Shown here in pieces: positions 17,476 to 26,181 of a stretch of DNA of 64,000 bases. Origin of the DNA: Nostoc sp. JL33 (GTDB lineage Bacteria; Cyanobacteriota; Cyanobacteriia; Cyanobacteriales; Nostocaceae). The position numbers and the translations under genes were made by a program. Numbering within the stretch: position 1 is the stretch's first letter; each line of letters begins with the position of its first letter. Location: contig NZ_JABXKP010000039.1 of assembly GCF_017114985.1 (NCBI RefSeq), forward strand, positions 66,263 through 130,262, given 5' to 3'. The notes under the pieces are model-generated. The model was given only the letters and a program-made list of their open reading frames with translations, ran no database searches and was not told where the DNA came from.

Positions 17476-19659
17476 CTAATAATAATAACTATTGCTCCTA
17501 CTTTTATGACCATTACCAACTATGCCTAATATATTCAACCGAGAAATTTTCAGGTTATCTAAAGCTGCTTTTAGCATCGAGGAATTTGTTTTTTCAATCC
17601 TGACTACTATCAAAAGCCCATCAGTGTGGGGTACTATCAGGCTAGCATCGGCTAATCCCAGCAAGGGAGGGACATCATAAATCACTAAGTCAAAACTGTT
17701 ATGTAAATCTGCCATTAGTTGCTTCATTTTTTGAGATGAGAGCAACTTTGTCGGATCGGGTGGTATTGGTCCAGAGGTGATTACAGATAATTGGTTCATG
17801 GAAGGTAGTTGCCGCATTACTTCTCCCACTGGCAAGTTTGTAGTAATTAAATTACTTAATCCCCATAGATTATTTAAACCTGATAGAGTGTGAATTGTGG
17901 GTTTACGAAGATCAGCATCTACCAGTAGAACTCGTTGCCCCATTGCTGTAGCTATTTGAGCTAGATGCAAGGCAACCGTAGACTTCCCATCACCACTCAT
18001 AGCTGAACTAATAACTATAGAGCGCATCGGGCGATCGGAACTGAGTAGTTGAATATTGGTATAAAGTACCCGTAGCGCTTCTGAAAAGTGGGTAGAAGAG
18101 TCACCATACTCTTTATCTAGTAAAACACCCAACCTAGCAGTTGCCTGACAAGAAGAGTTTTGGATATTTGCTAAGGGACTTTTTTGATTAGAAGCGCGGT
18201 TTTTCTTAGTGTCAATTTGCTTTTCAAAAGGAATATTTCCTAACAATGGTTGTTTGAGCTTCTTTTTCAGTTCATCAACAGTATGGTAGGTATTATCTAG
18301 CTTTTCTACAAGTAAGGTAATACCAATTGCTGCGAGGATGCTTGCAACCAATCCCAGTATAAAATTGCGTTGGGTAGAAAAAGAATCAATAGGAATATCT
18401 GGGGTAGTTGGTCTTTGAAGTAATTGCCAGCCAACATCCGATTGGGATATTTCAATTTGGAGATTTTCGTGGGTTGATAGAAACCGATTTAAACTTTCAG
18501 TAGCAATTTGTAATTTGCGCTGTAATTCAGTGTACTGTCGGATCAAAATTGGCAGTTGCTTGCGTCGTTGTGCAAATTTCTGTTCTATTTTGGCAAGTTC
18601 TTGGCTTTGTGCTTCTAAGTTCTGAAACTGTGTCGCTACTTGGGCAAACTCTACACTCAATAAGCGCTCTGACTCTTGACGTAGCAAAGGTAAAAGACTA
18701 GCTCGTTTCTCTTTCAATGTTTGGATGCTGGGATTCTCTTCTTGTAAACGAGTTGATTCCGTAGCAATCTGAAGATCAAATAGGCGTATTTGGCTAATCA
18801 ACTGTTGATATAAAGGAGCATTATTCAGAATTGTTGTTGCTCCATTTTTTCCTTGCAGGATAGCAAAATTAGCACGAACTTGGGCTAACTGTAGATCAAT
18901 TACTTGTTTTTGTCGAGAGAATTCAACAGTTTGTGAAGCAATTTGCGCTACTTGGCTTTCTGGGTCATTAAAATTGTACCTTTGTCGAAAAAGTTGCAAT
19001 TCTTTTTGAATCTGATCGACCCTATTTTGGATAAATGGCAGTTGTTTTTCAACAAACTGAAGCCCCTGACGTAACTTGGTTTGCCTCCTTAGTTGACTAT
19101 AGTCTAAGTAATTCTCTGCTATTCGCTCTAGTACAACTTGAGTCTGCTTTGGATTGCTACTTTGATAACGAACTTCTATAATCTTGGTTTCTTGTAACCG
19201 ATTAATCTTTAGAGACTCAACAAGAGAATAATAGTCGATTTCTGGATAGGAGGCTTGCAACTGTTTAAGAGTGGTTTTCATCAGTTCAGGACTCTTAAGA
19301 ACCTGAATTTGGCTTTCATAATCTAGACTAGACTTCTGTGAGTTCAAGTCTTTAACAACATCCAGAACTTTGGGGTCATCACTTACATCATTTACAGGTT
19401 CTACCAACAGTTGAAAACTGCCTTCATATTCTGGAGGCTTCTCGTTTACCACCAAGTTAATCACTACAAGTGTCATCATAGTAATCGTTACACTTGTGAT
19501 GAGTAGCGATCGCCGCCGTAAAATACTTATAAATTCTTGAAAGCTCCATTCATCTTCTTGTTCTTCAGCCCACCGAACAGGTTGATTTTGAGGGAATGGA
19601 GGCACAGAGTTATGACTGCCATTAGAACTTGAATTTTGAGAAGGATAATTCTCTATCAT
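17476..19659 (-). CDS. Wzc-type polysaccharide tyrosine autokinase
   Basis: A 727-residue inner-membrane protein that controls polymerisation and export of exopolysaccharide. Residues 40-70 include the first membrane segment, followed by a Wzz-type periplasmic domain with long coiled coils (about 190-410) and a second membrane segment near 430-450. The cytoplasmic bacterial tyrosine kinase domain has Walker A SGDGKST (about 555), Walker A' LLVDADLRKP and Walker B LVIYDVPP (about 660). The C-terminus ends SNSYYY, a Tyr cluster for autophosphorylation. It is read away from the sugar locus across a 1.2-kb gap and is the only copolymerase gene in the window. Confidence 0.9.
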   Translation of the reverse strand: MIENYPSQNSSSNGSHNSVPPFPQNQPVRWAEEQEDEWSFQEFISILRRRSLLITSVTITMMTLVVINLVVNEKPPEYEGSFQLLVEPVNDVSDDPKVLDVVKDLNSQKSSLDYESQIQVLKSPELMKTTLKQLQASYPEIDYYSLVESLKINRLQETKIIEVRYQSSNPKQTQVVLERIAENYLDYSQLRRQTKLRQGLQFVEKQLPFIQNRVDQIQKELQLFRQRYNFNDPESQVAQIASQTVEFSRQKQVIDLQLAQVRANFAILQGKNGATTILNNAPLYQQLISQIRLFDLQIATESTRLQEENPSIQTLKEKRASLLPLLRQESERLLSVEFAQVATQFQNLEAQSQELAKIEQKFAQRRKQLPILIRQYTELQRKLQIATESLNRFLSTHENLQIEISQSDVGWQLLQRPTTPDIPIDSFSTQRNFILGLVASILAAIGITLLVEKLDNTYHTVDELKKKLKQPLLGNIPFEKQIDTKKNRASNQKSPLANIQNSSCQATARLGVLLDKEYGDSSTHFSEALRVLYTNIQLLSSDRPMRSIVISSAMSGDGKSTVALHLAQIATAMGQRVLLVDADLRKPTIHTLSGLNNLWGLSNLITTNLPVGEVMRQLPSMNQLSVITSGPIPPDPTKLLSSQKMKQLMADLHNSFDLVIYDVPPLLGLADASLIVPHTDGLLIVVRIEKTNSSMLKAALDNLKISRLNILGIVGNGHKSRSNSYYY

Positions 19660-20550
19660 GTGTTTAATAGTTGGTAATGCACTGAACGGGAGCAGTAAAA
19701 AGGCTTTTGAAACTTTCAGTTAGGCAGTTTGCATATAAGTAATAATATATACAAAATATAATATTGATTTTATATTCCCTTTAATGAAACCTCGTATTGT
19801 TATTGAGCGTAATACGTAATAAAGGAAGTAATAAGCATAGCTTAAGTTACTTAGATGGGATCTGCTTGCTCAAAGTATAACAATAGAACTCAACCATTGA
19901 CAAAAAATACCAAATATCCAATACGAGTTTAAGCTGTTAAAACTTGATTTTCGACGCTTTTTCACCGATAACAGCGTTGGGCTATGCCTCGGCAACTTAT
20001 TAAAGGATGATTGAGAAAAGCCTGAAACGCCCTATTTAGTTACGTACAGTATAAAAATACTAACTAAATTTATACAAAACTTAAGTAATTAAAATATTAA
20101 CTTTATAAAAACTTTGCGAGTATATTTTTTTAAATATAAAGTTTTGATGAGGTTTTGGGCTTTATAATTGAAAGATGATAAGGTGGGGCGTAACAGATGT
20201 TACACGTAAAAATCAAACTCAATGATCATATCTTTAAATGCCTTTAAGGATGTTTAAACAGTTAGTTCTGTATCATTATTCTTCTAGTTTAGGTAGCTTT
20301 TCGTAGAAAAGCCTTGCCACAGGGTGCGTAGTGTTCCAAGAAGAATTCAAAAGTCAGGAGTCAAAATTAAGACGCTAGCGGACTTACTTTGCGTAGCGCT
20401 ATCAGTGGGGGATTCAGCGCAAAGTGCGGTCTTGGGGTCTCCCCAAGAGGAGCAACTTTGTAAGAGAAACCCGCCACTTTATTGTTGACCACTAAATACG
20501 CAGATTTAGTGGGGGTCTTAAACCCCTTTATTCAGAAGTTCTCTACGTTT

Positions 20551-20632
20551 GTGCAGCGTGTCGCAGACAGACGCTCTTGCTAGCTTGCTTCTTTGCAGGA
20601 GTACGCGAACACGAGAAAGCGTGGCGCTATCC
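20551..20632 (+). repeat. 85-bp interspersed repeat (cgcagacagacgct type)
   Basis: The sequence from gcagcgtgtcgcagacagac to gcgtggcgctatc recurs in reverse orientation at 47313-47397 with scattered differences. Related fragments lie at 27036-27127. Confidence 0.7.
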
Positions 20633-20705
20633 GCCAGGCGTACAAAATTCAGAGCTTTCTTCTGACGATTGATGCCTTTATTCTTTCTTGGTAAAGCATC
20701 TCAGT

Positions 20706-20728
20706 CCTAAAAAGAGATTAGGTTTTTT
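20706..20728 (+). terminator. Weak terminator-like hairpin in the leader of the forward sugar block
   Basis: Arms cctaa and ttagg flank a seven-base loop and are followed by six T. It lies about 105 bp before the first glycosyltransferase start, so it could act as a leader terminator or antitermination point. The stem is only 5 bp. Confidence 0.3.
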
Positions 20729-20833
20729 GCTTTAACTCGTTCCGCTCAGGGAGACTTTAATATGTTGCTTGAATCTTTCAAACATTGAAGGAATAAACAA
20801 GCATTTTTCTACTCTAGACTAGGAGCATAGCAG

Positions 20834-22195
20834 ATGAGACTTAATGAACTTAATGAATGGATTAATCAACAATTATTGCCATCGATTTCTACTGAGTTAG
20901 ATGCAAGGAATAAACCTTCTGTAAAAACTCAAAAATCAATTAAATTATCTGTGCTGACCCAATTTTTTCCCCCAGATTATGCTGCTACAGGGCAGCTGAT
21001 CGAAGAACTAGTGAAACAGTTAGGGAAGCAAGGGGTGGAGATTGAAGTCTTTACAAGTCAGCCAGGATATGCGTTTAGCTCTCATACGGCCTCAGCAGTT
21101 GAATGGGCTGACCAAATTAGAATTCAGCGATCGCGCACTGCCCAACTGTGGCCGGGAAGAATTCGTGGTAAAGCTGTTAATGGGATACTATATACTTTAC
21201 GTGCTATGCTCTATCTGCTGAGAGCTTGGCGTCGCAACAATATATTACTAATAACTACAGCTCCCCCATTCTTGCCAGTTATAGGATATCTCGGTTATTT
21301 ATTATTCCGATTGCCCTATGTGTGTGTACTCTATGATCTATACCCTGATATTGCGATCGCACTAGGTGTAATTTCCAAGCGTCACTGGCTAGTACGCTTG
21401 TGGGATGGGATCAACAAACAGGTTTGGCTAAAAGCCAAAGGGATTATAGTACTTAGTCCGGTGATGAAACAACATGTAGTAGCGCATTGTCCCGAAGTAG
21501 CTGATAAGATTTCTATAATTCACAGTTGGGCTAATCCAGAAGCGATCGTGCCGATTGCCAAGCGAGAAAACTGGTTTGCTTGGAAGTATAAGTTAGTTAA
21601 CAAATTTACCGTACTCTATTCTGGCAATATGGGTCGCTGCCATGACATGGACACCATGTTAGAAGCTGCAAAGCAACTACAAGATGAGCCAATTGAGTTT
21701 GTCTGTATTGGTGGTGGTGCCAAACGCGAAGAATTAATCACGGAAGTAAATCGATTAGGGCTGAACAATTTTACGTTTTTACCTTATCAAGATCAGCAAG
21801 TGTTACCCTATTCTTTAACAGCTTGCGATCTATCACTAGTGAGTGTGGATGCAACTACAGAGGGTTTAGTTGTTCCCAGCAAATTTTATTCAGCTTTAGC
21901 CTCTGGGCGACCAATAGCAGTAATTTGCTCACAGACTTCATATCTGAGAGAATTAATGGCTGAAGCCAACTGTGGTGGGACATTTGATAATGGAGATAGT
22001 CAAGGTCTAGCGCAATTTATTCGCTTTCTGAATCGAGATCCACAAATAGGAGAGCAGATGGGCAAAGCAGGTCGCCAGTATTTGCGATCGTCGCACTTTA
22101 CACCGAAAGTTATCTCTCAACAATATTTACATATTTTGGAGCAGGCACTATTGTCTGATGAGATAATAGCCATATCTCAAAGCGATGTAAAGTAA
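20834..22195 (+). CDS. WcaI-like GT4 glycosyltransferase
   Basis: A 453-residue GT-B protein with aggag ahead of ATG 20834. After a 35-residue leader the N-terminal domain reads LSVLTQFFPPDYAATGQL, the opening typical of WcaI-type transferases. A hydrophobic stretch at about 145-160 (PFLPVIGYLGYLLFRLPYV) may touch the membrane. The C-terminal domain has LYSGNMGRCHDMDTML and VVPSKFYSALASGRPIAVI. It is the first gene of the forward block and is likely to act early on the lipid-linked sugar chain at the inner membrane. Donor unknown. Confidence 0.85.
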   Translation: MRLNELNEWINQQLLPSISTELDARNKPSVKTQKSIKLSVLTQFFPPDYAATGQLIEELVKQLGKQGVEIEVFTSQPGYAFSSHTASAVEWADQIRIQRSRTAQLWPGRIRGKAVNGILYTLRAMLYLLRAWRRNNILLITTAPPFLPVIGYLGYLLFRLPYVCVLYDLYPDIAIALGVISKRHWLVRLWDGINKQVWLKAKGIIVLSPVMKQHVVAHCPEVADKISIIHSWANPEAIVPIAKRENWFAWKYKLVNKFTVLYSGNMGRCHDMDTMLEAAKQLQDEPIEFVCIGGGAKREELITEVNRLGLNNFTFLPYQDQQVLPYSLTACDLSLVSVDATTEGLVVPSKFYSALASGRPIAVICSQTSYLRELMAEANCGGTFDNGDSQGLAQFIRFLNRDPQIGEQMGKAGRQYLRSSHFTPKVISQQYLHILEQALLSDEIIAISQSDVK

Positions 22196-22323
22196 GTATA
22201 TTGGAATTAATTTAATATTTTTGGAGTATTTTTTTAGGAGTTGGGCTTCGATGGTCTTATTGATCTCAGTCCCTCCAAAATAGCCTTCCTTGCTCATAGT
22301 TTTTGTCTATACAGGAGGTGGAA

Positions 22324-22752
22324 TTGCAGAAAAGGTGTGACCGAAATCGGAAACGTTCCCAGCGACGGGCTATTTATTGCCCCATTCATAACTGCTATAT
22401 CGATAGTGTCAGTCAGAAATATAAAATGTTTGCTGATCAAGCAGGTCAGTTACAGGAACGAGGGATGAGTCGGCGGAATGCGTTGATGTTAGTAGCTAAC
22501 CAAACCGCAGTGGCTATAGAAGGGGAATGGTTAGAAGCTTTTTGGTGTGAAGAGTGTCAGCAAACAACTTGGTATCATATTCACAAGTGTGGCGATCGCA
22601 GTTATGAAATTTCGGTAGCACCACAAGAACTATGGCAGCAAGTAAGCGGAGTGATTGATTCTCTAGGGAACCCTTCTGTTGGGGAGTTTACGCGTAAGAG
22701 TGCCAGGTATGTTGGTTATCAAGGTCTTAAAGGTTTCCAGTTTGTCAGTTAA
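22324..22752 (+). CDS. Conserved cyanobacterial hypothetical with Cys pairs
   Basis: TTG 22324 is the preferred start because GGAGG lies five bases before it, giving 142 residues. The sequence has CPIHNC (about 18-23) and CEECQQ (about 78-83), which could bind zinc, followed by WYHIHKC. The C-terminal part is less regular. It sits between a glycosyltransferase and the ABC permease in the same direction. I do not know the family; similar proteins are often found next to cyanobacterial sugar genes but have no assigned role. Confidence 0.65.
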   Translation: MQKRCDRNRKRSQRRAIYCPIHNCYIDSVSQKYKMFADQAGQLQERGMSRRNALMLVANQTAVAIEGEWLEAFWCEECQQTTWYHIHKCGDRSYEISVAPQELWQQVSGVIDSLGNPSVGEFTRKSARYVGYQGLKGFQFVS

Positions 22753-22801
22753 GTGTTATTAGTGCCATTTTGTTAAATATATTAATCTTCAATCAATAAT
22801 T

Positions 22802-23641
22802 ATGAGTAGTCCCAAAATTCTCTCTCAACAGGAGTTAGTGATTGAAGCTGGACACACAGACCAACAGTATTGGAAAGACATATGGCGCTATAGAGAATTA
22901 TTTTATTTTCTTGCTTGGCGTGATATTTTGGTGCGATATAAGCAAACTGCGATCGGTATTGCTTGGGCACTGATTCGTCCGTTTTTGACTATGGTAGTTT
23001 TTACAATTGTGTTTGGACAATTGGCAAAGTTGCCTTCCGAGGGTGTGCCTTATCCAATTCTAGTTTTTTCAGCGATGTTGCCTTGGCAATTCTTCGCCAA
23101 CTCTCTCTCGGAGTGCAGCAATAGTTTGATTGGCAATGCTAACTTAATCTCAAAGGTGTATTTTCCTCGTTTAATTGTACCGACAAGTGCAGTAGTAGTA
23201 AGCTTCGTAGACTTCCTGATTTCAGGGATGATTTTATTGGGGTTAATGGCTTGGTATAACTTTGTCCCCAGTTGGCGAATTCTGACACTACCACTGTTTA
23301 TTGTTATTGCTTTTGCTGCTTCAATGGGGGCGGGATTATGGTTTGCTTCTCTAAATGTCAAGTATCGAGATTTTCGTTACATTGTGCCGTTTATTGTGCA
23401 GTTTGGTTTGTATATTTCGCCAGTGGGATTTAGCAGCAGTGTTGTTCCAGAAAAATGGCGGTTGTTATACTCCCTGAACCCTATTGTCGGGGTGATTGAT
23501 GGTTTCCGTTGGGCGATTTTAGGGGGTTCAAAGTTATATTTACCCGGTTTTTTACTATCTTTGGGATTAGTAATTTTGCTATTTATCAGTGGTATTTGGT
23601 ATTTTCGTAAGGTGGAACGGACTTTTGCAGATGTGATTTAA
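22802..23641 (+). CDS. Wzm-like ABC-2 polysaccharide exporter permease
   Basis: A 279-residue membrane protein. It begins with a cytoplasmic segment containing DIWRYRELFYFLAWRDILVRYKQTAIG, the hallmark amphipathic region of O-antigen/teichoic-acid type ABC-2 permeases. Six membrane segments follow, with LNPIVGVIDGFRWAIL near the end. It would form a dimer with a Wzt ATPase to move a lipid-linked polymer across the inner membrane. No intact ATPase gene is next to it. The only trace is a 15-codon stub at 25845. Either the ATPase is elsewhere or this exporter is inactive. Confidence 0.9.
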   Translation: MSSPKILSQQELVIEAGHTDQQYWKDIWRYRELFYFLAWRDILVRYKQTAIGIAWALIRPFLTMVVFTIVFGQLAKLPSEGVPYPILVFSAMLPWQFFANSLSECSNSLIGNANLISKVYFPRLIVPTSAVVVSFVDFLISGMILLGLMAWYNFVPSWRILTLPLFIVIAFAASMGAGLWFASLNVKYRDFRYIVPFIVQFGLYISPVGFSSSVVPEKWRLLYSLNPIVGVIDGFRWAILGGSKLYLPGFLLSLGLVILLFISGIWYFRKVERTFADVI

Positions 23642-23660
23642 AGGTCTAATAGAGACCTAA

Positions 23661-23694
23661 CCCCCAACCCCTTCCCTTGTAGGGAAGGGGAGAG
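23661..23694. terminator. Hairpin after the ABC permease gene
   Basis: Arms ccccttccct (23668-23677) and agggaagggg (23681-23690) form a 10-bp stem with a three-base loop. It belongs to the same hairpin-repeat family as 10813-10903 and probably limits read-through. Confidence 0.65.
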
Positions 23695-23774
23695 TTAACA
23701 AACCCTTGAATTTGCATTAGTCCACCTCCGTGGACTAAGCTTTGTGTAGTAGCGAATTATATTCGCCCAATAGA

Positions 23775-24853
23775 TTTAAAACATCCTCTAAAATAAGCTG
23801 ATGAAGAAAGCTCTCATTTGTGGAATATCGGGTCAGGATGGAGCTTACCTGGCACACTTACTTCTTAATCAAGGCTATACCATCTGTGGTACTTCACGAG
23901 ATGCCCAGATTTCCTCTTTCCAAAATTTGCTTCACTTAGCTATCCGTGACCAGGTAAAGTTAGAATCAATGGCTCTGAATGACTTTCGGAGTGTATTGCA
24001 AGTGCTGACAAAAATCCAGCCAGATGAAATCTACAACTTGGCAGGACAAAGTTCAGTTGGTTTGTCTTTTGAACAACCAGTAGAAACTTTAGAAAGTATC
24101 ACTACTGGTACTCTAAATTTATTAGAAGCTATTCGCTTTTTAGGTGTCCCAATCAAACTCTATAATGCTGGTTCTAGTGAATGTTTTGGGGATACTGGCC
24201 AAACTGCTGCTGATGAAACAACGCCATTCCGCCCCAGAAGCCCTTATGCTGTGGCTAAAGCTGCTGCTTTTTGGGAAGTTGCTAACTACCGGGAAGCTTA
24301 TGGTTTGTTTGCCTGTTCTGGGATTCTATTTAATCATGAATCTCCCTTGCGACCAGAAAGATTTGTGACTCAAAAGATTGTTGCGGCTGCTTGTCGCATT
24401 GCTGAAGGTAGCACTGAGCAGCTTTATTTGGGAAATATGCAGATTCAGCGTGACTGGGGTTGGGCACCGGAATATGTAGAAGCGATGTATTTGATGCTGC
24501 AACAGTCACAGCCGGATGATTATGTAATTGCTACGGGAGAGAGCAGTTCATTAGAGGAATTTGTCGCAGCAGCATTTGCATCTGTGAATTTAGATTGGCG
24601 TAACCATGTTGTGATCGATAATAGCCTGCTGCGACCTACAGATTTAGCAGTGGGTAAAGGAAATCCAGTTAAAGCGAAGGACAAGCTGGGATGGCAGGCG
24701 AAATATAAGATGAAGCAGGTTGTGCAAATGATGGTAGAGGCTAAGAGGATGTTTAGCAAGTCTTAAAGCATACTACAAACCCCGCTTCCATTCCTCTCCC
24801 CGAAAGGTCGAGAGGCTTTGGTGTTACCAAAAATACTTTTAAAACATCCTCTA
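23775..24853. repeat. 16-bp direct repeats flanking gmd
   Basis: The sequence tttaaaacatcctcta occurs at 23775-23790, just ahead of gmd, and again at 24838-24853, just after it. The pair could mark recombination or insertion endpoints of the gmd segment. Confidence 0.6.
23801..24766 (+). CDS. gmd: GDP-mannose 4,6-dehydratase
   Basis: A 321-residue extended SDR enzyme that turns GDP-mannose into GDP-4-keto-6-deoxymannose, the precursor of fucose, rhamnose or perosamine residues. The NAD(P)-binding motif is GISGQDGAYLA (residues 8-18). The catalytic YAVAK (Tyr-x3-Lys) is near 147-151 after GSSECFGD. QRDWGWAPEYVEAM is the family signature in the C-terminal half. A partial copy of the 3' half lies at 28288-28774. 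It provides an activated deoxy-sugar for the transferases around it. GDP-fucose synthase was not seen in the window. Confidence 0.93.
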   Translation: MKKALICGISGQDGAYLAHLLLNQGYTICGTSRDAQISSFQNLLHLAIRDQVKLESMALNDFRSVLQVLTKIQPDEIYNLAGQSSVGLSFEQPVETLESITTGTLNLLEAIRFLGVPIKLYNAGSSECFGDTGQTAADETTPFRPRSPYAVAKAAAFWEVANYREAYGLFACSGILFNHESPLRPERFVTQKIVAAACRIAEGSTEQLYLGNMQIQRDWGWAPEYVEAMYLMLQQSQPDDYVIATGESSSLEEFVAAAFASVNLDWRNHVVIDNSLLRPTDLAVGKGNPVKAKDKLGWQAKYKMKQVVQMMVEAKRMFSKS

Positions 24854-25171
24854 GGGATTTAACTCACTAAAATTGTTGATTTTCACTTCACCATCTGCAA
24901 AACGTGCAACTATTTCCAGTTCACCTCCCATTACTTCGATCACTTGACGTAAATGACTAACATACATATCGGTACGCTTTTCTAATCGTGAAATAGCTGG
25001 TTGTTTCACTTGTAATTTTTCAGCCAGTTCAGCTTGAGATATTTTCAATGCTTGGCGCAATTCATGAAGTGCCATCTCTTCTTTTAATTGTGCTTTTTTC
25101 GCTACTATTTTTGCTTTTCTCGCTGGAGAAAAATCTTGAGTTAAGTGAGAAAACTTCTGATGTCCTGTCAT
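24851..25171 (-). CDS. HigA-type helix-turn-helix antitoxin
   Basis: A 106-residue XRE-family protein. The HTH (LKISQAELAEKLQVKQPAISRLEKR) lies at about residues 42-66, followed by MYVSHLRQVIEVMGGELEIVARF, the usual C-terminal part of HigA-like antitoxins. Its start overlaps the stop of the toxin gene by four bases, the standard order for HigBA. It would repress the operon and bind the toxin. It is intact although the toxin gene is not. Confidence 0.85.
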   Translation of the reverse strand: MTGHQKFSHLTQDFSPARKAKIVAKKAQLKEEMALHELRQALKISQAELAEKLQVKQPAISRLEKRTDMYVSHLRQVIEVMGGELEIVARFADGEVKINNFSELNP

Positions 25172-25527
25172 ATCAAGCCTTCCTCTCTAATCTCCTGAAG
25201 GTACTCATCATAAAGTTGATCGGCAATAGGAATATATTTTTGATAAAAGCGTTTATCTCCAGTTTTTTCACCTCCAATGAGTAGAATAGCGACTCGTCTT
25301 GGATCAAAAGCGTAAAAAACTCGAATCGGATTGCGTCCACTTTGTATACGTAATTCTCTCATGTGAGAGTGTTTTGAACCGTTAACACTGGACGAATAGG
25401 GAAAAGTTAGCTGTGTTCCCCTTTCTTCAAGTAGTTGAACAACACTAACCACATCATCTTGTTGATCTTCAGTTAGAGTTTGCCACTAACTCTCAAAGTT
25501 ATCAGTGTATTCTATATCCCACGACAT
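25168..25527 (-). pseudogene. RelE/HigB-type toxin with nonsense codon 14
   Basis: From ATG 25527 the frame reads MSWDIEYTDNFES, then TAG (25486-25488), then WQTLTEDQQDDVVSVVQLLEERG and the rest of a 119-residue toxin. Relatives have a Trp pair at this spot (FEEWW), so a single TGG-to-TAG change explains the stop. The conserved core is present downstream: PYSSSVNGSKHSHMRELRIQ, VFYAFDPRRVAILLIGG and KFYxxxIPIADxLYDEYL-like residues. Translation could restart at GTG 25452, but that would lack the first strand. The toxin is probably inactive. Confidence 0.85.
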
Positions 25528-25844
25528 GCACTTAGGTATTACGTCGATGTAATATTAGCATTTTTTCCAGTCTACTGACCCATACTCAGAAACCTATTAG
25601 ACATCTGGGAAAATGAATGTAGAGACGTTATATGTAACGTCTCTACAAGGGTTTCAGGTAACGCATCATTTGTAGTAGCGAATTATATGAGATTGTTGGT
25701 CAATTCAGGATGGGTTAAACCTCCATTGCTAAAACCTCTGTTTTGCGTTGCTTTCTCGCAGGGAAGCGATCGCAATGACTGGGATTGCTTTGTCGTTCCT
25801 CATCGCTGCGGACATCATTATAACTACTGATAACTGGAAAGCTA
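25528..25844. other. Intergenic region of the gmd-wzx insert
   Basis: It contains the third palindromic repeat copy (25618-25647) and a gtagtagcgaattatat segment (about 25672-25688) also found near 23748-23764 upstream of gmd. No gene supported. Confidence 0.6.
25618..25647. repeat. Palindromic dispersed repeat, copy 3 (variant core)
   Basis: The 13-bp arms tgtagagacgtta and taacgtctctaca enclose tatg. The outer stem equals copies 1 and 2, while the inner bases differ on both arms in a pairing-preserving way. Confidence 0.9.
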
Positions 25845-26042
25845 ATGTCTGACACTGTTATTCGAGTTGAAAATTTAGGTAAAAAATATACTAAACTAGC
25901 AGATTTAATTGCTGAATGGTGGGAAAAACTCAAACCTGGATCTAATTATGAGGAAGAAACTTTAGCTCAGGCAAGAAATAGAGAAGAAGTTAAAGCATTT
26001 GGATACCGTTTTTTGGAAATTGCTAGAACTGAAGCTTTCTAG
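25845..26042 (+). pseudogene. Chimeric stub: start of a Wzt-like ATPase gene joined to unrelated sequence
   Basis: The first 15 residues, MSDTVIRVENLGKKY, match the opening of cyanobacterial Wzt-type polysaccharide ABC ATPases. After that the frame continues for 50 residues (AEWWEKLKP, EEVKAFGYRFLEIARTEAF) with no Walker A, signature or Walker B motif. The most likely reading is a deletion that fused the 5' end of a wzt gene to another gene's tail. The second part was not recognised. The product, if made, cannot hydrolyse ATP. Confidence 0.6.
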
Positions 26043-26063
26043 CTCAGGCTGTAAAGGGTTTGC

Positions 26064-26170
26064 GATCGCAATGCTTGGAATGGGGCGATCGCTCTTATAA
26101 AATATAAGTAGTAAGCTGCTCGTCGGGAGGCATCAGCAGAAATAGGAATAACTTTAGCCAATTTTGCTGA
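26064..26170 (+). pseudogene. DUF29 gene remnant: upstream region plus 3' fragment
   Basis: Positions 26064-26116 repeat the leader of the DUF29 gene (27204-27256) with two visible differences. They are followed directly by 26117-26170, which repeat an internal part of the same gene (27609-27660). The roughly 350 bp between these parts is missing. This is a duplicated DUF29 gene with an internal deletion. Its tail runs up to the start of the Uma2 gene. Confidence 0.75.
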
Positions 26171-26181
26171 AAAACGAAGCT

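Larger units (their letters stand above)
19660..20833. other. Long divergent intergenic region of the polysaccharide locus
   Basis: This 1.17-kb gap separates the Wzc gene from the forward block and should contain both promoters. The first 500 bases are very AT-rich. A mosaic of Nostoc interspersed repeats fills about 20340-20640, including an inverted ccactaaat/atttagtgg pair near 20490-20520 and an 85-bp element at 20551-20632. No protein-coding frame was supported. Confidence 0.7.

Noticed and set aside
22241..22468. A forward frame ahead of the Cys-pair protein
   Set aside because: It overlaps the better-supported frame with the strong GGAGG site.
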